64,000 nucleotides of DNA from CAIMWS01 sp964409245 (GTDB taxonomy: Bacteria > Verrucomicrobiota > Verrucomicrobiia > Limisphaerales > UBA1319), in the NCBI GenBank assembly GCA_964409245.1, contig CAYPCQ010000017.1:29858-93857 (forward strand), given 5' to 3'. The notes below the pieces were generated by a model. The model ran no database searches. It worked only from the letters and a program-made list of their open reading frames with translations, and was not told the DNA's origin. Both the position numbers and the translations under genes were made by a program. Below, piece after piece: positions 9,065 to 18,100 of this stretch (positions are counted from its first letter, which is position 1; every line of letters starts with the position of its first letter).

Positions 9065-11467
9065 ATGAAAATGGCATTACCAGGCATTCGGCATTGCATT
9101 GCAGGTTGGGCGTGGGCTTTACCGCTGGCAGCAGCGGCGGCCGCCAGCCTGCCTGTGCAAGAGAAACTTCGGGAGGTTCCTTTCACTCAGGTAAAGATTG
9201 AAGACGGTTTTTGGGCGCCCCGCCGGGCGACCAATCGCCTGGTGTCCATCCCGCACAGTCTCCAGATGCTGGAGAAAGCCGGGAACATCAAGAATTTCGA
9301 ACTGGCCGCGGCGGGGGCGCGCGCAGGCTATTCCGGCCCGGTGTTCATGGATTCGGACCTTTACAAAGCCATGGAAGCGGCTGCCTATTCCCTGGCCACC
9401 GATCCCGATCCCACCCTGGACAAACAGCTGGATGGCATCATCGCCAAAATGGCGGCCGCCCAGATGGCGGATGGTTACCTGAACACCCATTTCCAGGTGA
9501 ACGCGCCGGATCAGCGCTGGACCAATCTCCGGGATTGGCACGAGCTTTATTGCGCCGGGCATATGTTCGAGGCGGCAGTGGCTCATTACCAAGCCACCGG
9601 CAAGCGGAATTTCCTGGATATCGCCACCCGGTTCGCCAATTACATCGACTCGGTATTTGGCGATGGCCCCGGCAAAAGGATGGGCTATCCGGGCCATCCG
9701 GAAATCGAACTGGCCTTGATCAAGCTCTGGCGGGCTGCCAACGATCAGCGTTATTTCAACCTGGCCCGTTTTTTTGTGGAAAACCGGGGCCGCAAGTTTT
9801 ACGCCACCGAGCACCATACCCCCCTGGAAAAATATGATGGCACCTATTGGCAGGATGATGTGCCGATCCGCGAGCACCGCCAAATCAAAGGGCACGCCGT
9901 GCGGGCGGGATACTTATTGTCTGGCACGGTGGATGTGGCCGGGGTCACCGGCGATGAAGGCCTGCTGCAAATGGTGGACCGCGTATGGCGGAACACCACG
10001 CAAAAGAGAATGTATTTAACCGGTGGCATTGGACCCTCCGCCCATAATGAAGGGTTCACAGAGGATTATGACCTGCCCAATCAGACCGCCTACCAGGAGA
10101 CTTGCGCGTCGGTCGCCATGGCCTTATGGAACCACCGCCTGAATTTGTTGTATGGGGATGGCCGCTACGCCGACTTGGTAGAGCGGGCGCTTTACAATGG
10201 CATTTTGGCGGGGGTGTCGCTGGATGGCACCCGGTTTTTCTATGTCAATCCGCTTTCCAGTTCGGGCCATCATCATCGTTCGGAGTGGTTTGGGTGTGCC
10301 TGCTGCCCGCCCAATGTGGCCCGCACGTTGTCGGCCTTAGGCAACTATGTGTGCGCGCAAAGCGACACCGGCATCTGGATAAACCTGTATGTCCAAGGCC
10401 GGGTGAATGTGAAAATGAAGGACCAGGCAGCGGCGCTGAAAGTCACCACCGATTACCCATGGGACGGGCACGTCCTGATGCAGCCGGAGCTGGAGAAACC
10501 GGCCCAATTTGAACTGCGTTTGCGGGTGCCTGGCTGGTGTCAGCACATGGTAGTCAAAGTAAATCGCCGGGTGGTTACGCAGCCCGTATTGGATCGAGGA
10601 TACCTGGTGCTGGACCGCGAATGGCATACCGGTGACAGTGTCTCGCTGAGCCTGGCCATGCCGGTGAGCCGCATTCAGGCGCACCCATCAGTAAAAGACG
10701 ATGCCGGCCTGTTGGCGATCCAGCGTGGCCCGGTGGTTTATTGCCTGGAAGCGGCGGATCAGACCGAGCCAATGGCCGGCCTGGCTATTGCCCCCGATGC
10801 GGTGTTCAGCCCGGAAAAGAAAACCGACTTGCTCGGCGGAGTGATGGTTTTAAAAGGAACCGGCCTGGCGCCCCTCAGCCAGGAATGGCGGGGCAGGCTC
10901 TACCAACCAGCCCAAGCCGACCGTAAAGTGGCGATCACAGCCATCCCATACTGCGTTTGGGATAACCGCGCCGCCGGCCCCATGCGGGTATGGCTGCCCC
11001 AGGTGGCACCCTTGGCCAGCGTCAAAGGCCTCGAGGCCCAGGCAACCGTCACGGTTTCATTCAAGAACAGCAACGCACAACCTGAAGGCATCAACGACGG
11101 GCTTGAGCCAAAGAGTTCCGGAGATCAGCCCGCTTCCATGTGCCATTGGTGGCCGCATAAGGATTCGGCCGAATGGGTGCAATACACGTGGGCCGCTCCG
11201 CAGACAGTGTCCGGAGTGAAAGTCTATTGGTTTGATGATACCGGCCGGGGCGCCTGCCGGCTGCCTGCTTCCTGGCAGATTCTCCGCCCGGATGGCGATG
11301 CGTGGAAACCGGTGGCCGATGGTCTCCAATACCCGGTCCAAAAAGACCGCTGGTGCGAGGTTTCCTTCCCGGCCGTCCAAACCAAGGCGCTCCGCCTGAG
11401 TGTGCGGCTGCAAAAGGACTGGGCCGCCGGTGCTCACGAATGGAAAATCGTGACTCCCGAGGACTGA
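9065..11467 (+). CDS. GH127 beta-L-arabinofuranosidase-like protein (DUF1680)
   Basis: An 800-aa secreted enzyme with an N-terminal signal region (WAWALPLAAAAAASL). It matches GH127 along its length: VKIEDGFWAPRRATN at the start, MADGYLNTHF, then WHELYCAGHMFEAAVAHY. The zinc/thiol active site of GH127 is present: Glu345 and Cys347 in QETCASVAM, and Cys413-Cys414 in FGCACCPPNVAR. In the characterised enzyme HypBA1 the equivalent cysteine is the nucleophile. A jelly-roll region follows, and the last 130 residues (EWVQYTWAAPQTVSGVKVYW...) look like a discoidin-type carbohydrate-binding domain. The SAM hydrolase gene starts 12 nt downstream. Family confidence is high; arabinose specificity is inferred, since GH127 includes other activities. 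Confidence 0.88.
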   Translation: MKMALPGIRHCIAGWAWALPLAAAAAASLPVQEKLREVPFTQVKIEDGFWAPRRATNRLVSIPHSLQMLEKAGNIKNFELAAAGARAGYSGPVFMDSDLYKAMEAAAYSLATDPDPTLDKQLDGIIAKMAAAQMADGYLNTHFQVNAPDQRWTNLRDWHELYCAGHMFEAAVAHYQATGKRNFLDIATRFANYIDSVFGDGPGKRMGYPGHPEIELALIKLWRAANDQRYFNLARFFVENRGRKFYATEHHTPLEKYDGTYWQDDVPIREHRQIKGHAVRAGYLLSGTVDVAGVTGDEGLLQMVDRVWRNTTQKRMYLTGGIGPSAHNEGFTEDYDLPNQTAYQETCASVAMALWNHRLNLLYGDGRYADLVERALYNGILAGVSLDGTRFFYVNPLSSSGHHHRSEWFGCACCPPNVARTLSALGNYVCAQSDTGIWINLYVQGRVNVKMKDQAAALKVTTDYPWDGHVLMQPELEKPAQFELRLRVPGWCQHMVVKVNRRVVTQPVLDRGYLVLDREWHTGDSVSLSLAMPVSRIQAHPSVKDDAGLLAIQRGPVVYCLEAADQTEPMAGLAIAPDAVFSPEKKTDLLGGVMVLKGTGLAPLSQEWRGRLYQPAQADRKVAITAIPYCVWDNRAAGPMRVWLPQVAPLASVKGLEAQATVTVSFKNSNAQPEGINDGLEPKSSGDQPASMCHWWPHKDSAEWVQYTWAAPQTVSGVKVYWFDDTGRGACRLPASWQILRPDGDAWKPVADGLQYPVQKDRWCEVSFPAVQTKALRLSVRLQKDWAAGAHEWKIVTPED

Positions 11468-11479
11468 TCGGGCACCCCA

Positions 11480-12271
11480 ATGGCCATGCCCCCGATCACC
11501 CTGACCACTGATTTCGGCAATCGCGATTGGTTCGTGGGCACCATGAAGGGGATCATTCTGGGCATCAATCCGAGTGCCACCGTCATTGACCTCACCCACG
11601 AAGTTCCTGCTGGCGATATCCGTGCGGGCGCTTTTTCCCTGGCGGCGGCTTATGGATTTTTCCCAAGCGGGACCATTCATGTCGCAATAATCGATCCGGG
11701 GGTGGGAAGCCCGCGTCCGGCGGTGGCGGTTAGAACCGCCAATTTCACGTTTGTCGGCCCCGACAACGGGGTGATGTCGTGGGCCTTGGCGCGGGAAACG
11801 ATCCGAGCCATACATCGCCTGGAAAATACCCGGTACTTTCTGCCTGCGATCAGCCGGACTTTTCACGGCCGCGACGTTTTCGCCCCGGTGGCCGCGCACC
11901 TTAGCTGTGGCACAGCCATTCACCGGTTGGGGCCCCGGGCGGATCATCACCTCAAGCTGGAGTTCCCGGAACCGGTGGTGACCGGGCGCCAGATTCAAGG
12001 CGAAATCCTCCACGCCGACGTGTTCGGCAATCTGTTCACCAATGTCAACGAAGCAGTGCTCCAGGCGCAGGGTTGGCCGGCGTGGTCTGTTCACGCCCGG
12101 GGACACAAGCTTTGCGATGGCGGGCTTTTTTACGCCCAAGTGCCCAAAGGCCAGTCGATCGCTTTGATCGGTTCCACGGGCTGGATGGAGATCGCCATCA
12201 ACCAAGGTTCGGCTGGGGCCAGCTTTCAACTGCATCCCGGGGACCCGGTTACCATCCAGAAAGCCGGCTGA
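11480..12271 (+). CDS. S-adenosylmethionine hydrolase (DUF62, SAM hydroxide adenosyltransferase)
   Basis: A 263-aa protein of the DUF62 family, related to fluorinase and chlorinase. Characterised DUF62 members hydrolyse S-adenosyl-L-methionine to adenosine and methionine. Family motifs are TTDFGNRDWFVGTMKGII at the N terminus, VIDLTHEVPAGDIRAGAF with the conserved Asp and Arg, DPGVGSPRP, GPDNGVMSW and TFHGRDVFAPVAAHL, whose His completes the Asp-Arg-His set. The 21-23-residue loop that marks fluorinases is not obvious, so hydrolase is preferred over halogenase. It sits 12 nt after the GH127 gene and 15 nt before a prepilin-like gene, probably one transcript. An internal ATG at 11486 is an alternative start. 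Confidence 0.9.
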   Translation: MAMPPITLTTDFGNRDWFVGTMKGIILGINPSATVIDLTHEVPAGDIRAGAFSLAAAYGFFPSGTIHVAIIDPGVGSPRPAVAVRTANFTFVGPDNGVMSWALARETIRAIHRLENTRYFLPAISRTFHGRDVFAPVAAHLSCGTAIHRLGPRADHHLKLEFPEPVVTGRQIQGEILHADVFGNLFTNVNEAVLQAQGWPAWSVHARGHKLCDGGLFYAQVPKGQSIALIGSTGWMEIAINQGSAGASFQLHPGDPVTIQKAG

Positions 12272-12286
12272 TCCGACGCCAATCCC

Positions 12287-13138
12287 ATGAAAAATTTTCG
12301 CCTATGGGAACGGCTTGGAACACGGCCGGCCGGCTTTACGCTGATCGAGCTTTTGGTGGTGATTGCCATCATCGGCATCCTGGCTTCGCTCATGCTGCCC
12401 GCCTTGAGCAAGGCACGGCGTAAGGCCCAGGCCGCTCATTGCTTGTCCAATCTGAAACAATGGGGTGTGGCTTGGATGTTGTATTGCGAAGAAAACAACA
12501 ATTCTTTCAGCCAGGGGATTGCGGTGGGTTGGGCCAGGGGTGAGTGGCTCAATGCGCTGAAGAAACATTACGAAAAGAAACCATATCTGCTGTATTGCCC
12601 CATGGCCACCCTGGGGCGGGGATCAGGCACGCGGGAGGTGCAGGTGCCTGCGGATAGCCCGCGTGCGGTGGAATATGGGGGACCCACCACCGCTTATGAT
12701 TTTCCGCTGACCGATGAGGCTGCCTCCACCACCATTGCCAAACGACCGATCACCGCCAGTTACGGCATCAACAACTGGGTTTACGATCCTCCTTCCAGTG
12801 TCAGCGCCATCCAGGGGCGCAGCACAGCTTGGAATTGGCGCAAATTGGATGCCGCCCGGCAACCGGCGAAAACACCACTATTTGGAGACTCCATGTGGCG
12901 GGGCGGGGGACCGCACCACACCGAAATGCCACCCGCCTTCAACGGACAGTGGATCGGTGCTGGCGCCGAATTCCACCATTTTGCCATGCAACGCCATGCC
13001 AAGGGCATTCAACTGTTGTTTTTCGATTCCTCGGCCCGGCTCGTTCCGGTCAAAGCTTTGTGGAATCTGGCCTGGCATAAGCAATTCGACATTTCCTACG
13101 CGGCGCGGAGCATCGTTTTTCCCGCTTGGATGCAATAG
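12287..13138 (+). CDS. Type II secretion/pilin-like protein with N-terminal methylation motif
   Basis: A 283-aa prepilin-like protein. The leader is a short charged segment ending in G, followed by FTLIELLVVIAIIGILASLM, a textbook type IV prepilin peptidase site with Glu at +5. After the N-terminal helix comes LPALSKARRKAQAAHCLSNL, the form common in verrucomicrobial and planctomycetal single pseudopilins. The globular domain is of the DUF1559-like type and ends with HAKGIQLLFFDSSARLVPV, matching the family's conserved H...DG-type motif in degenerate form. These proteins occur in many copies per genome and their function is not established. It follows the SAM hydrolase closely and converges on der. 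Confidence 0.88.
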   Translation: MKNFRLWERLGTRPAGFTLIELLVVIAIIGILASLMLPALSKARRKAQAAHCLSNLKQWGVAWMLYCEENNNSFSQGIAVGWARGEWLNALKKHYEKKPYLLYCPMATLGRGSGTREVQVPADSPRAVEYGGPTTAYDFPLTDEAASTTIAKRPITASYGINNWVYDPPSSVSAIQGRSTAWNWRKLDAARQPAKTPLFGDSMWRGGGPHHTEMPPAFNGQWIGAGAEFHHFAMQRHAKGIQLLFFDSSARLVPVKALWNLAWHKQFDISYAARSIVFPAWMQ

Positions 13139-13148
13139 CCCGGCTTCA

Positions 13149-14660
13149 TCAATGTTGATGCCGTCCGCCCCGTTTGGGTGGTCCGGAAGGCTTTTTCCCG
13201 GAATGCTGTTGATGGTATTTGCGAATAGGTTCGATGGTTTTGGGGCGCGGTTTGGCGATAAACACGATGGGGCACCCCTCAAATCCGAAGGCTTTGCGGA
13301 GTTCTTTGCCCAAGTATTTGTTGTATTGTGCGGAAAACATCGCTTTGTGGTTCACGAACAACACGAATTTCGGCGGAATGGTTTCCACCTGGGTGGCGTA
13401 ATACATTTTCAGGAAGTGGCCGGTGGAGCTGATCGGCTGCCTTTTTTCGATCGCCTCCTGGAGTGTCCGGTTCAGGATTGAGGTGGGAATTTTTTGCTGT
13501 AATTGATCGGCCACGTAACGGATGGCTTCCAGCAATCGGTCCAGGTTGAATCCTTCCTTGGCGGAGGTGAAAATCACCGGGGCATAATCCAGGAAAAAGA
13601 GCTGGGATTGCACCCATTGGCCAAACTCAGCCAGGTTCCTGGGTGGCCTTTGATCCCGGCTGCGGCGCGGCTTTTTATCAGCCGGTTTTTGTTTGGCCTC
13701 CTGCTCCTCCAGCGCGGGCTTGAATAGATCCCATTTATTGATCGCCACGATACAGGCCTTGGGGGCGGAGTTGATCAGATCGGCGATTTTCTTGTCCTGC
13801 TCCAAAATGCCGCTTTCCGCGTCCAAAACCAGCACGGCAATGTCGCAGCGCTCAATGGAATCCTCGGATCGCTTGACGCTGAAAAATTCCACTGAATCAT
13901 CCTGGCGCCGTTTTTTACGGATGCCAGCCGTGTCGATCAGGATATACTGCTGCCGGACGCCTTCTGTTTCCACTTCAAAGGGCACATCCACCGAATCCCG
14001 GGTGGTGCCAGGAATAGGGGTGACGATGACTCTGTCCGATTGCGTGAGCGCGTTGATCAACGAAGATTTTCCCACGTTGGGACGTCCGACAATAGCCAGT
14101 TTCAATGGCGGAGCCGAGACCGCCGCTTCGGGTTGGCCTTCGGTGGCAACCGGTTGCGGCAGCAATTTGAAAACCGCGTGCATGAGGTCGGAAATGCCAT
14201 GGCCATGGATGGCGCTGACTGGGCAAATAACCGGGAAACCCAGCCGTGTGTATTGGCCAAGTTCATCTTCATGGCCAGTCCGGTCCACCTTGTTCACCGC
14301 TAGAACGACCGATTTCCCGCTGGTCCGCAAGCGGCTAGCCACCTCCATGTCCAAGGGTGCCAGACCTTCTTGCAAATTGACCACCAGGATGACCACATTC
14401 GCGGCTTCAATGGCAATCTCCACCTGCTTGATCGTGGCCTGGACGAGGATATCGCTGGCCTTTTCTCCGCGCAAAAGGCCGATCCCGCCCGTATCAATCA
14501 GGGTGAATTTACGCCCCACCCATTCCACTTCCGCACTGATGCGGTCGCGGGTAACCCCGGGCTGATCATGAACGATGGCTATCCGCCTGCCCGCCAGGCG
14601 GTTAAACAAGGCCGACTTGCCCACGTTGGGCCGGCCCACTATGGCAATGACTCCAGACAT
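13149..14660 (-). CDS. der: Ribosome biogenesis GTPase Der (EngA)
   Basis: Essential double-GTPase that acts in 50S subunit maturation, cytoplasmic. Two G domains in tandem are visible: G1 GRPNVGKSALFNRLAG at residues 8-23 with DTGG and NKVD, and a second GRPNVGKSSLINALT with DTAGIRKK and NKWD. The KH-like C-terminal domain follows (VPTSILNRTL-type segment, then FVLFVNHKAMFSAQYNKYL). The linker before FGQWVQSQLFFLDYAPVIFTSA holds a Lys/Glu-rich insertion (EEQEAKQKPADKKPRRSRDQ), and there is a basic tail, making it about 503 aa, slightly long. The frame stays open upstream to 15113, but the Met of MSGVIAIVGRP at 14660 matches the family start and avoids overlap with the opposite gene. Confidence 0.95.
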   Translation of the reverse strand: MSGVIAIVGRPNVGKSALFNRLAGRRIAIVHDQPGVTRDRISAEVEWVGRKFTLIDTGGIGLLRGEKASDILVQATIKQVEIAIEAANVVILVVNLQEGLAPLDMEVASRLRTSGKSVVLAVNKVDRTGHEDELGQYTRLGFPVICPVSAIHGHGISDLMHAVFKLLPQPVATEGQPEAAVSAPPLKLAIVGRPNVGKSSLINALTQSDRVIVTPIPGTTRDSVDVPFEVETEGVRQQYILIDTAGIRKKRRQDDSVEFFSVKRSEDSIERCDIAVLVLDAESGILEQDKKIADLINSAPKACIVAINKWDLFKPALEEQEAKQKPADKKPRRSRDQRPPRNLAEFGQWVQSQLFFLDYAPVIFTSAKEGFNLDRLLEAIRYVADQLQQKIPTSILNRTLQEAIEKRQPISSTGHFLKMYYATQVETIPPKFVLFVNHKAMFSAQYNKYLGKELRKAFGFEGCPIVFIAKPRPKTIEPIRKYHQQHSGKKPSGPPKRGGRHQH

Positions 14661-14825
14661 TCCATTCAGCTTGCCATCATCGGCCTTGCTGATAAAGGCA
14701 AAACGTCCGGCCGATGCGGTTCCGCAAGCCAGGTGGCAGCGGGTGGCTGCGAAAAAGTTCGGTTTACCCGGTTGTTTTGGCAATCGGCATGCTGCATAAT
14801 TTTTCAGACAAGGTATCGATGAAAA

Positions 14826-15869
14826 ATGAGAGCCAATTTCAAATTGATTGCCGCAGCGAGCTTGGGAATCAACCTGGCCGGAGGATTGGCTTGGTGGTGG
14901 CAAAATCGCCTGGATGTTCTTCCTGGTGTGCGGGAAAGGACGTTCGTCGGTCAGGGTCAAGCGCCGGCGGACAATACAACCACGCAAAGCCACGCCCGCT
15001 TTCATTGGGCACTGATTGAATCCCCAAATTATCCGGCGTATATAGCCAATCTGCGAAAGATCGGCTGCCCCGAACAGACCATCCGGGATATTGTGATTTC
15101 GGATTTGTGCCATGTTTACGGAGGCGAATGGAAAAAGCGTTTTGTGGCGGCAAACACCAATTATTGGGAACCCGCATACGGTCAGGGAGCCATAAACTCC
15201 GAAGCGCTTCAGACTACAGCGTTAAAAATGAGAACCGAATTGGATAAAGCGGTTTTGGAATTATTGGGTGTGGATCTGAGCAAGGAACTGCAAAAATATG
15301 CGGAAGTGGGATCGGTGCGGCCGGATAAAGAATATTTTCTCAGCGCTTTCCTGCCGCTTGAAGTCGTGGCGCCGGTGGCTCGGGCCTTGGAAAAATATGA
15401 AACCCTCAGGCAGAGTGCCGCCAACGGGACTTTTTTGACCCGCGAATCCATCATCGAACAAATACATCTCATTGATCAGGAACAAAAGGAACTTAATACC
15501 TGGCTTGACGCTGGGCAATTGGCGCAGGTGGAAGTGCGATTTTCTGACTTGGCGCAGGAGATCCGCACCCGGATGCCCGGCTTCGATTTGAAAGAAGCTG
15601 AATTCAAGCGGCTGTATTCAACGCGCAAACAACAGCGTGACGCCTTTTATAATTGGGTAATTAACGCCCCCGGTCCCCTTTCAGCGGATGCATTATTGGC
15701 AGAAAACGATAAAAGCCAACTGGAGGAAAATCAATTGCGGGTGTTGCTGGGGAATGTCAGGTATTCGGAATATGAAAAGTCCCAAGATTACTTATCCCGG
15801 AGCTTGGATTACTTCAAGTCAGAGGACTCGCCACCGAAAGAATCCGGAACCCCAATTCCAAAGAACTAA
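14826..15869 (+). CDS. Conserved hypothetical membrane-anchored protein
   Basis: I do not recognise a characterised family. The 347-aa protein has a short N-terminal helix (LIAAASLGINLAGGLAWWW) and is otherwise predicted soluble, so it is probably anchored with its body outside the cytoplasm. The segment SPNYPAYIANLRKIGCPEQT followed by IRDIVISDL resembles a motif I associate with many verrucomicrobial hypothetical proteins. The rest is alpha-helical and rich in Glu, Lys and Arg, with long helices around residues 110-300. It starts 165 nt from the der start and is divergently oriented, and it converges on the hydrogenase operon with 13 nt between stops. No function is proposed. Confidence 0.75.
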   Translation: MRANFKLIAAASLGINLAGGLAWWWQNRLDVLPGVRERTFVGQGQAPADNTTTQSHARFHWALIESPNYPAYIANLRKIGCPEQTIRDIVISDLCHVYGGEWKKRFVAANTNYWEPAYGQGAINSEALQTTALKMRTELDKAVLELLGVDLSKELQKYAEVGSVRPDKEYFLSAFLPLEVVAPVARALEKYETLRQSAANGTFLTRESIIEQIHLIDQEQKELNTWLDAGQLAQVEVRFSDLAQEIRTRMPGFDLKEAEFKRLYSTRKQQRDAFYNWVINAPGPLSADALLAENDKSQLEENQLRVLLGNVRYSEYEKSQDYLSRSLDYFKSEDSPPKESGTPIPKN

Positions 15870-15882
15870 AACTGCCAGCCTT

Positions 15883-16485
15883 TTAGGGAAAATGGCCGGC
15901 CAGGGCGGAGACTTTCCTGGCTGAGGCATCCTGGATTCTCTGCGCATCTGGGGGACTATAGGAGTTTTGGGGGGCCAAATGTGACATTCCGCCGAGGAAG
16001 TCTTGGCAGAAATTCAAAACAAGACGTAAAGCGGTGGCCCGGGCCGCCTCGAAAATCACCGGTAATCGAGCTTTCAGTCGTGGCGTCAAATCCAGCCCAA
16101 AGCCGATGGTTTCCGGTTGAACACCCAATACATAGATGCGCGGCCGCAGGCGTGGTTCGACAAACTCCAGCATGGACTTCAATCCGAACTCATGGGCTGA
16201 CATTCGCTCCTGGTGCGGGGCGAGTTCCTCAAAAGTTCCGTGGAATATTGTTCCCGGTTCGCCACCGGCATCCATAGCGTCGATGATCAGCAGTTTAGGG
16301 TATCTTTCCACATGCGGGGCCAGGCTCATGAAATCAGTTCCGACTTCCAGGGTTTCCACTCCGGGAATCGGGTCATTTTTCAAAAGCCGCGTTACATGAA
16401 TGCCCACTCCATCATCCATCAACAATTCGTTGCCGATCCCCGCCAGCAACAGTGTGGCGTAGGGCTTTTGGCAGTTTTCAATCAT
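15883..16485 (-). CDS. Hydrogenase maturation protease (HyaD/HupD/HybD family)
   Basis: A 200-aa nickel-dependent endopeptidase that removes the C-terminal peptide of the [NiFe]-hydrogenase large subunit once nickel has been inserted. Family features are LLLAGIGNELLMDDGVGIHV near the N terminus (the GxGN motif, with the Asp/Glu that binds nickel close by) and KLLIIDAMDAGGEPG, with the second conserved Asp. The His-rich third region is present as SAHEFGLKSMLEFVE. It is the last gene of the hydrogenase operon, 124 nt after the large subunit gene. A good ribosome binding site (AAGGAAT) precedes the ATG. The large subunit has a matching 20-residue tail after its L2 motif, so the pair is coherent. 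Confidence 0.92.
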   Translation of the reverse strand: MIENCQKPYATLLLAGIGNELLMDDGVGIHVTRLLKNDPIPGVETLEVGTDFMSLAPHVERYPKLLIIDAMDAGGEPGTIFHGTFEELAPHQERMSAHEFGLKSMLEFVEPRLRPRIYVLGVQPETIGFGLDLTPRLKARLPVIFEAARATALRLVLNFCQDFLGGMSHLAPQNSYSPPDAQRIQDASARKVSALAGHFP

Positions 16486-16609
16486 AATATTCCTTATTGA
16501 TGCTGCAAACCGCGGGATTTACTGCTTCTCGTTTCGTGCTCCTGGCATGGTTATCAGCGCGTCCGGCATAGGATTCAATGAGTACTGGGGATTTATAAGT
16601 TGCCCGGTT

Positions 16610-18055
16610 TCATGCCGTCATAAGCTCCGGTTTCCAAACCGCGGCACGAGCCGGATTGGACGGCCTCAAAACGTGCACTGCGCACGATAGGCATGGATCG
16701 AATGAATGGATCAAGCGCAAGACCTCGATTGGTTGTTCGGCGCTGGACACTGGCAGGCCGATGAGAGCTTGTTCAATAGGTCCGGGGCGATGGGCCTTAT
16801 CCCGGGGGGAGGCATTCCAGCAAGTGGGGGTAATCACTTGGTAATTGCTGATGGTTCCACTGTTGATGCTGACCCAATGGCCCAGGGCACCGCGGGGCGC
16901 TTCGGTTAATCCCATTCCTTTGGCGGAGGAGGGAGTAGTATAGGTGGAATAAACCGGCTGTCCCACTACCACTTGTTTCAGCCATTCCAGCATTGCCAGC
17001 GCAATTTTTTGGGTTTCGAGCGCCCGTGCCCGATGGCGGTCCATAATCGAGATGCCTCGCCGGTAATCCCCATTGATCCACATCCGGGCCAGCGGACCCG
17101 CTTCAAACGGCAAACTTTGGTAGCGGGGCGCTTTCAACCACGAATAAGCGTCGGTTTTGGGGAAGATGGGCTTGGTGACTCCGGCGGCAGGCGCCAGGTT
17201 GTCGGTGGTTTTGTCATACCAGGAGTGGGTGACTTCCTCCGTGATGGAGGACACATTCAAAGTTTCGACGGTTGTTGATCCATTGCGCACGATCCCGGGC
17301 CGCAGCAGGCAATTGGTGCCGGCGGCATCCAAGTCAAAGACCCCGAACGCCATCAGGTTTCCACTGCCACCGCCCAAAGCCGAGTATTCCGGGTAAACGG
17401 TGGCGAGGAATGCCACGTCCTTCAAATAAACCGTGTTAATGAAATCCAATAATTCAGTGCAATAGGCACGGAATTGGCCAATCTGAACAGTCGTGGGTGT
17501 GGCGGTAAATCCGCCGGGAATGTAAGCGGGTGAATGTGGCATGCGGCCCCCAAAGACGGCCCCCATTTCGTGTCCCAAGCGGGTCATGCGCAAGGCTGTC
17601 TGATAATTCGCAAATAATTGCGCGTTATCGGATTGGCTGATCCGGCGATCCACGTTCCAGCCTGGATTCCAGGGAGACATGGCGGGACCCACCACGTAGT
17701 CGAGCAATGAAAGGTGATAAAAGTGCAGAATGTGGGACTGCACGAAATTGGCGCCCAAGACCAAGTTCCGCAGCAAGCGCCCATTATTGGGCACCACTTT
17801 GCCCGCGGCTTGGTCCAAGGCTTTCACAGCAGCCAGGCCATGGGGAATTGGGCAAACACCGCAAATCCGCTGGGTAATATGCGGCGCATCCCAAGGATCG
17901 CGGCCTGCCAGCAGGTTTTCAAAACCCCGGAACAGGGTTCCTGAGGCGCGCGCATCCACGACTTTTTGGCTGCCGGCGGCGCCGTCAATGGTGACCTCAA
18001 TTTTCAGATGGCCTTCGAGGCGGGTTACGGGGTCGATAGTGAGAGTAGTAGGCAT
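16610..18055 (-). CDS. [NiFe]-hydrogenase large (catalytic) subunit
   Basis: The 481-aa catalytic subunit that holds the Ni-Fe(CN)2CO site and oxidises or forms H2. The L1 ligand motif RICGVCPIPHG is at residues 63-73 (Cys65, Cys68) and the L2 motif DPCLSCAVH at 453-461 (Cys455, Cys458). Twenty residues follow His461; this is the tail normally cut off by the maturation protease, which is encoded next. The start TLTIDPVTRLEGHLKIEV is typical of group 1 enzymes. No signal peptide is present; the large subunit normally travels with the Tat-exported small subunit. The gene begins 45 nt after the small subunit gene. Subgroup and direction of catalysis need phylogeny. Confidence 0.96.
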   Translation of the reverse strand: MPTTLTIDPVTRLEGHLKIEVTIDGAAGSQKVVDARASGTLFRGFENLLAGRDPWDAPHITQRICGVCPIPHGLAAVKALDQAAGKVVPNNGRLLRNLVLGANFVQSHILHFYHLSLLDYVVGPAMSPWNPGWNVDRRISQSDNAQLFANYQTALRMTRLGHEMGAVFGGRMPHSPAYIPGGFTATPTTVQIGQFRAYCTELLDFINTVYLKDVAFLATVYPEYSALGGGSGNLMAFGVFDLDAAGTNCLLRPGIVRNGSTTVETLNVSSITEEVTHSWYDKTTDNLAPAAGVTKPIFPKTDAYSWLKAPRYQSLPFEAGPLARMWINGDYRRGISIMDRHRARALETQKIALAMLEWLKQVVVGQPVYSTYTTPSSAKGMGLTEAPRGALGHWVSINSGTISNYQVITPTCWNASPRDKAHRPGPIEQALIGLPVSSAEQPIEVLRLIHSFDPCLSCAVHVLRPSNPARAAVWKPELMTA

Positions 18056-18100
18056 GGTAAACTTTCTTTTAAATTGCTTTGATCATGGCACCAGGGTCAT

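Noticed and set aside
11480..12271. Fluorinase or chlorinase
   Set aside because: Same superfamily, but the extra loop of fluorinases is not visible and the Asp-Arg-His set of DUF62 hydrolases is.
14661..15113. N-terminal extension of Der by about 150 residues
   Set aside because: It overlaps the divergent gene starting at 14826, has no family similarity, and the Met at 14660 matches the usual Der start.
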